Positions 55,301-61,300 of a DNA stretch of 64,000 nucleotides are shown piece after piece; position 1 is the first letter of the stretch, and each line of letters starts with the position of its first letter. The translations under genes were made by a program, and so were the position numbers. The stretch lies in assembly GCA_014549065.1 (NCBI GenBank), contig JACDOX010000082.1, forward strand, positions 2,511,966 through 2,575,965. The letters are read 5' to 3'. The stretch is from Cardinalis cardinalis. Lineage: Eukaryota > Chordata > Aves > Passeriformes > Cardinalidae. Below the pieces are notes generated by a model that was given only the letters and a program-made list of their open reading frames with translations, was not told the DNA's origin and did not search any database.

Positions 55301-58300
55301 TTTTCTGAGATAAACTGATTATCATCTGTTTGTGTTAGGAATTTGTTGTATGCTTGTATGAGAAACTTTTTCCCCTTTCAATAACACATTCTTAGACAAG
55401 ACAAGGGATTTTTTATTGTGATCTTTGCACTCACTGTTGTCATTTCCATATCNGTTCACTAATTACTCTGTAGTAAATGTGACTAGTAACTTATCCTTGT
55501 CTTCCAGTGTCTATATGAAATTCTGTCTGTTCAAAGTACTTCATATTACTTCATACCTGTTCAGAATGAAAAATTGTAAATCAATCAAGCTGTTCTATTA
55601 GAGATTCTTATNGATTTTGGTTAAGAAGGCATGAGTTGGTTTTCTTCTACCAGGATGCCCAACTCTTGATGGAAATCCTTATTAAGCTCACCTTTATAAA
55701 TTTTTCAGTGGAGAACCTATTGTTTCTCTTTATTTTTTGGAGGCATATATTAGTTTAGACCAATGTTCATTTTTAAGTGTGGTGAATTATATAATAATCA
55801 GAGCTAGTTAATAGTTTTTCAGATTAAATATAAGGCAGGCAGTATCTTTGATGCAAACAAAAGCTCTGGCTATATATTCATTGACTAGTTTGCAATTTAT
55901 AGTTGGAAAATACTTGATGCTTGAAAAAGAATTTTAGAATGTGTCATTTACTGCAGCTAAAAGGCAGCTCTGGAGCATCATGACTGCCACTATTGCACAG
56001 TAGGAGCGCTGTTTTAGCTAGTGCTGGGGATTTGTGGTAATATCAAGTGACTATGAACTGATGTAGGATTTATTTGGTAGAAAGAGCATACATGAGAAAC
56101 CACAATTTAAATATTGACTTATTTGGGTGTGATTGAAGTAATGCTTTCATATGCATTGAGAGACTGCCATAACATCTCAAGATAGTTTCTGTCTCTAACC
56201 TTAGCTCTCCCGAGACCAGTTCTGGAGCCCACATCTTTTCCTTTCCTGAAAACCACGAGGACAGTGATGGGTAAACAGTGATTCCATCCTAATTTCTATC
56301 ATTTCACAATACTTAAATGAGAAAAGCTGTACTTTAAAATTCAGTCCAAGCATTTCATTTCTTTTGCTGATAGTGGCAATGCCAAACATTTCAGCAAGGT
56401 CATCAGTCATTTATGTAAATGATGAGATACCTAATTATTAGGCTTCTCAATTACTCTTCCTCATTTTCATCTCTATAGACTTAGTTCACAAAAAGATTAA
56501 CTGTGTGTATACTATACTAACTCAACTAAGCCCTACTGATTTTGAAGTGGAATAACCTTATAATGAATGCAAATAGTTATGTAAAAGAGCTGAGTGTAAT
56601 ATGGACTTCAATCACACCGTCCTATACTGACTCATCTTTAAAAAAATAAATTAGTCACCATTTCTAAAAGTTTTCTGGTTTAATCTTAGTTACTCAGAGA
56701 CCAAAGCTGAAATCTTCTTCTCCTTACCTTGCAAGCCAAGGAACAGTGGAGGGTAAAAATATATTTTAATTTTTTTTCTTTTTTCCTGATGTTGTTTGAC
56801 ATAGTTTTCACTTGCTTTGAGCAATATCAGTGGTTTATTAATGCACTTTAAAACACTTGCCATACTAATGACATGGTTATGATGTTTGAACATGTGTTTT
56901 TTCATCACTTGAAAAGTCAGTTTTAAATGGACCAGTGACAAAAAGAATTTGTCACAGAATCCCTGTGTGACTCTATACGCAGTTGTAATTTTGAAAATTC
57001 TTTTTAGAATGAAACATTCCAATATGGCAGAAACATAATTTTGTGTCTTCTTACTAACGTGGATTTGTTAGCATACAGAACTTTTTTTTTATCTTTTTGA
57101 ATGAGGAATGAAGTTCAAGCTTGATGAATAAGCATATTAATCAATGGCTTATAGACTAACTGTAAGGAAGAAGAGGAATGATATTGCACAGGGAATTGCA
57201 AGGCCTTTCATGGAAATGATGAGAGCTTGTATANTCTATGTAAAAAACAATAGTGAAAACAGTAAGAAAATACTTCCTTGCATAAATTATTGAACTTTTA
57301 AGAAAGGTTGGAGTTATGACTGCATATTGATAGCACAATGTGCAGTTTATTTCTCATGCTTGAAAAATTAGTAATTAGCATTTGCAGCTGCTTGCATTGG
57401 AGACATACCCAGCACTTGTCATCCAGAATTTTGAATTCAAAAATGAGTCTTGTCTCATGCTCTGTCTGCATTTTCTGCTGGCTTTGCATCTTCCAAGGAT
57501 GTGTAAGGAGANTTTNGNTGAATTGGATATTTTGGCANTTTTCTGCTGATGTGGAGCCATTTAGCTATTGAGGCTCAGGGAGTATTGTGTTGGTTGCAAC
57601 CACAGCAAGANACTTGATTGTGGGTTTGAGTCACAGAGTGCTGCCAGGAAAGGGCACAGGGGCCCTAAATACAGACATTTAGGGTGTTGTACTGCTGNGG
57701 CTGCTTGTACTGCTGGGGCAAGGCTGAGTGCANATCTCAAGATCATTTCTGTGTCTGTAGCAACCAAGAGACCAGACCTGGAATGGACCTCGTCTGCTCC
57801 ACGGGAAACCACAAGGAAGGGTAAATAGCCAGCAATTCCCTCCTTCACTGCTTCCTTTGGCCCTGCTCTTCTCTGCAGTGATGAGCCTGTTCAGATGTGC
57901 TGCTGTCCCAAAGAGTGGGGCAGTGATGTGGCTGGAGCCTTATGGCTCCTTACTAAAAATCATTCCACCTGCAAATGTTCTGGGAATCATTTCTAGGTTT
58001 GCTCTCATGCCTGGGCTGCCAGTGCCTGTTGAAAGGCAGCATTGTGCCACCACCGTGGGCAGTGAAGCGGTGACATGGCAGCCTGGCCCAAGCAGGGCCA
58101 GGTGCCCTTCTTTNTAGCTCTGTCTTGATGTGACCTGTGTGACAGCAGCCTGTGAGAGGAGCTGAAGGCAGTTTCTGTGTTTGATCTTAGCTGCTCGGAG
58201 ACCGAGGCCGAAGTCCACCANTCCTTCCTCCCTGGCAACTCAACCAACTGTGATGGGTAACTAGCAACAGCCTTCTGTTCCCATTGTCTGCCATCTCTTT

Positions 58301-61300
58301 CACTGCCCATCACACCTCCCACCCCAATCCACCTGGCATCCTTTGTCATCTTCCATGGACGGGGTGGAGTCTCCTTAGTGCAGCTTGGCTTGCCGAAGCA
58401 CTGGCCACAGCGGTTCTGCGATTCTCTTGTTCGATCCCACGCTTTTTCCATGGCCCATGAGCATTTCTGCAGGAAGCATGTGACATTCTGCAGAGAGTCC
58501 ACATTGCTGCACCTGGCCCTCAGCTCCATTCCCCTGCTTCTTTGTGTTTGGGGGGTGGTGGGTCTTGCTNTCTNTGATGCATTCAAACACGACAGCGTTC
58601 CTAAGAGGCAAACCCAGCTGGGCTGGCACAAGAGGACCTCCNTTTCCNTTGCCATCACCTGGAACTGGGAATTCTCTGCTCTGCTGCTGCTTTTGAGGCC
58701 ATGTTAGGGTTTTAAGATCAAAACCTCATTTCAGCATTTGGTGAATCATAGGATATTTCTTCACAGTTTGAGACACCAGTTGTCTGTGGCAGTAATATTT
58801 CTTGTAGCTCTGGTAGCGATGCGGGAAGGGAATTGTCCCAAGGGATATTGTTGTGCTTTTAGCCAACCTGCTCCTTCTCTTGGGCCTAAATTGTGGTAAA
58901 GCTTAGTATTGAGATAAAAGGGGCCATACATGGAAAACCATATTTAATTCCAGCTGTGGCTATGGCAATTCCACTTCTCTTGTGATGTGATCTCTTCATA
59001 TTTCTTCTAGCAGCTTCTTCATCATTTTCATCATCAGTGCATTTTCACACATTCACATTAGGAAATCCATGGCATGTTCATTTGACATGTTTTCCTTTCC
59101 TGAATCCCTAGTTTCTTAATCATGTCTTGAAACCTGTTCAGTGTATGTGTTCAGATGATTCCAAAAAATGGTTTGTTTTGGTTTTCTTTTTCCAGTTCCA
59201 CTGGACTCCAATCATATTAGTTTCCAGTCCCAAACTTCTGCATCTGCAGAAATATCAAAAACAGAGACTGGTAAATTCTATTTATGGTACTTCCATTGCT
59301 TAATGTTTGAATTTGCATCAAGGTTGTTACAGTTACAGGCTGTTTGCTCTGATTGTTTGGTGTCTGAAGCAGAATTTTGCTTGCAGTGTGTGATAGGCTC
59401 TATAATTACANGGTGATATTTTGTGGTACAGGATCAGATACAAATGAAACCACAGGAATTAATATTTTTATGTATGGTTTTAAGTTGTTGGNTAGATTAG
59501 GACCAATAGGACCAATAGCTAGATGGGTTCATTATCATTTATTAAGTTATGTTCTTGACTGGGGCATTTCACCATATCATTCACATTATTTTGCAGTTTT
59601 CTCTATTCATAAGACTTTTTTTCAGTTTATGTTTCTATTGCACCTTGAAACTTTTATTGCTGAGGTCATAGGTATTCAAGAACATATTTGTATTNGTTAC
59701 AAAGGTAGGAGTGTGCAAGAGAGAAGAAGGAAAATTATCCTAAACCCAGCAGTCAATATTTCAACAGTTTCGTGTTACATTTTCTGCCTCAATCTGTCTC
59801 TACTATCACAGAAGTTTTGTTAATTTGTATTATGTCAATTAGGTANAATTCCACAAATGACAAATTGCATGATGTGCAGTGTGTTAAAACCCATTAGTCA
59901 AAATACTGGCTTTTGTTATATTGAAACATGTAAAGCTTTGACAATAGAAATACCTGGTTTTAAAAATTCATATTTGCATGCATTTAAAGTACATAGGTCT
60001 CTTTCTATGGGTGCAGGTGAAGTCAAAAGCACAGGTTTTTAATGTAACGTGGGTAAAGATCAATTGACTCCTGTTGATAAATGTACTTTTAGGGAGACTG
60101 CAGTTCCTATCAGAGTGTGTCTATTAGGTGCATGTGACATCTTCAAAACTTTGAAGTTTTTTTACTTTATTTTTAAGTTGGAAATTTATGAAACTCTGTT
60201 GTAGTGATGTTGGCATCTTGCAAAGCAATATAAAGCAATCATTCTTTTTCTGATTTTTGTCCCCCTTGCTGTGTCTGCATCAATATGCATCTGTCTCAGC
60301 GATATTTACATTTTTCCACAGTTACAAGTTCAGCTGACCTGGAAAAACCTATGCCTCCATTTTCCAGAACACCTCATGTGCTAACAACAACTGCGGGTAA
60401 TAGTAATGCATTAGCTTTTCAGTTAAACCCCTTTTGGTGTTTGGACAGCCATTTCTGAAATGTTATTAATCCGAGGGATTTTCACCATCTTCCATTCTGT
60501 CTTCTGTGTGAGTCATGATCATTGAAAGCATCCTTTTTTACATGACAACTTGCACTTTCTGCTGAGAAACTCACCTGGAGGTGTTTCTGATCTCACATCC
60601 ATTTCTCAAAAAGCTTCTAGGGCTATTTTGAGATATACTTACATGAACTAAACCTGGTTTAATACTACTAAACTAGGTTTAATACTGCTAATGACTAAGT
60701 CTTAATAAGAATTCTTAAGTTACTTCTTGCTTTCTTACAAGCCGAATTGTTATATGCTCAGTTAGATCACATGTTTTTATACCAAATAGTGTTGCCAGCA
60801 TAGGAAGCTCCTTTCTTACTTTTTTTTTTGCTGTTTAACAATTTTTTTTAACTTTATCCTTGTTTTTCATGTGTGTATGACAGATTATATGACATTAAAA
60901 TTCACTAAAAAATATTGACACAAACAAAGCACTGAAGAGAACTAAGGCAGGTGCTTTTCTTCATGGAAGTAAACTTGTAGTGCTCTAGTTTTTATGGTTT
61001 TTGGTGGGGGGGGGGGGATTGAGTACTTTATAATTGTGATATTAGAAGTTTTTATCTTTGTATTTTCTGGGTCGCTTTAAGCTGTGTGGACCATGTGATG
61101 CAAAGCAATGTTAGCTTTGGTTGGCTGACAATTTAGTTTTAGTTNTCACTTTCAGCACTACCTTCAGCTCACACTCTAATCCAATACTGCTCCATTCCTG
61201 AAGTAAGGTGTGCTTATGGTGAAGTGCAAGTTAGGCGTGCCATAACATATCACATTTTTTGGTTGTTTTTCTATGATCAAAAAAAGCTGTGTTTCGAATT

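Larger units (their letters stand above)
57503..58633 (+). repeat. Near-identical 1.13-kb duplicated block, copy 2 (with exons 24 and 25)
   Basis: Offset of exactly 10,259 bp from 47244-48374 with no insertion or deletion. The N at 58114 sits at the position homologous to the N at 47855. To the right, similarity drops sharply: about 100 bp of copy 1 are missing and the rest is diverged. To the left I see no clear similarity. Confidence 0.97.

Noticed and set aside
53889..56204. Search for further D-, L- or S-type exons in intron 21, and likewise in intron 18 (49704-51650)
   Set aside because: No segment combined an acceptor, 60-80 open bases in phase 1 and a GT donor, and none resembled the known families.
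56690..57022. Minus-strand frame of 110 codons
   Set aside because: It is antisense to ABI3BP exon 23 and AT-rich intron. No sign of coding.
59377..59823. + strand open frame of about 148 codons in intron 26
   Set aside because: Low-complexity AT-rich translation, no splice sites consistent with phase 1, no recognisable domain, and two Ns inside. Most likely chance.
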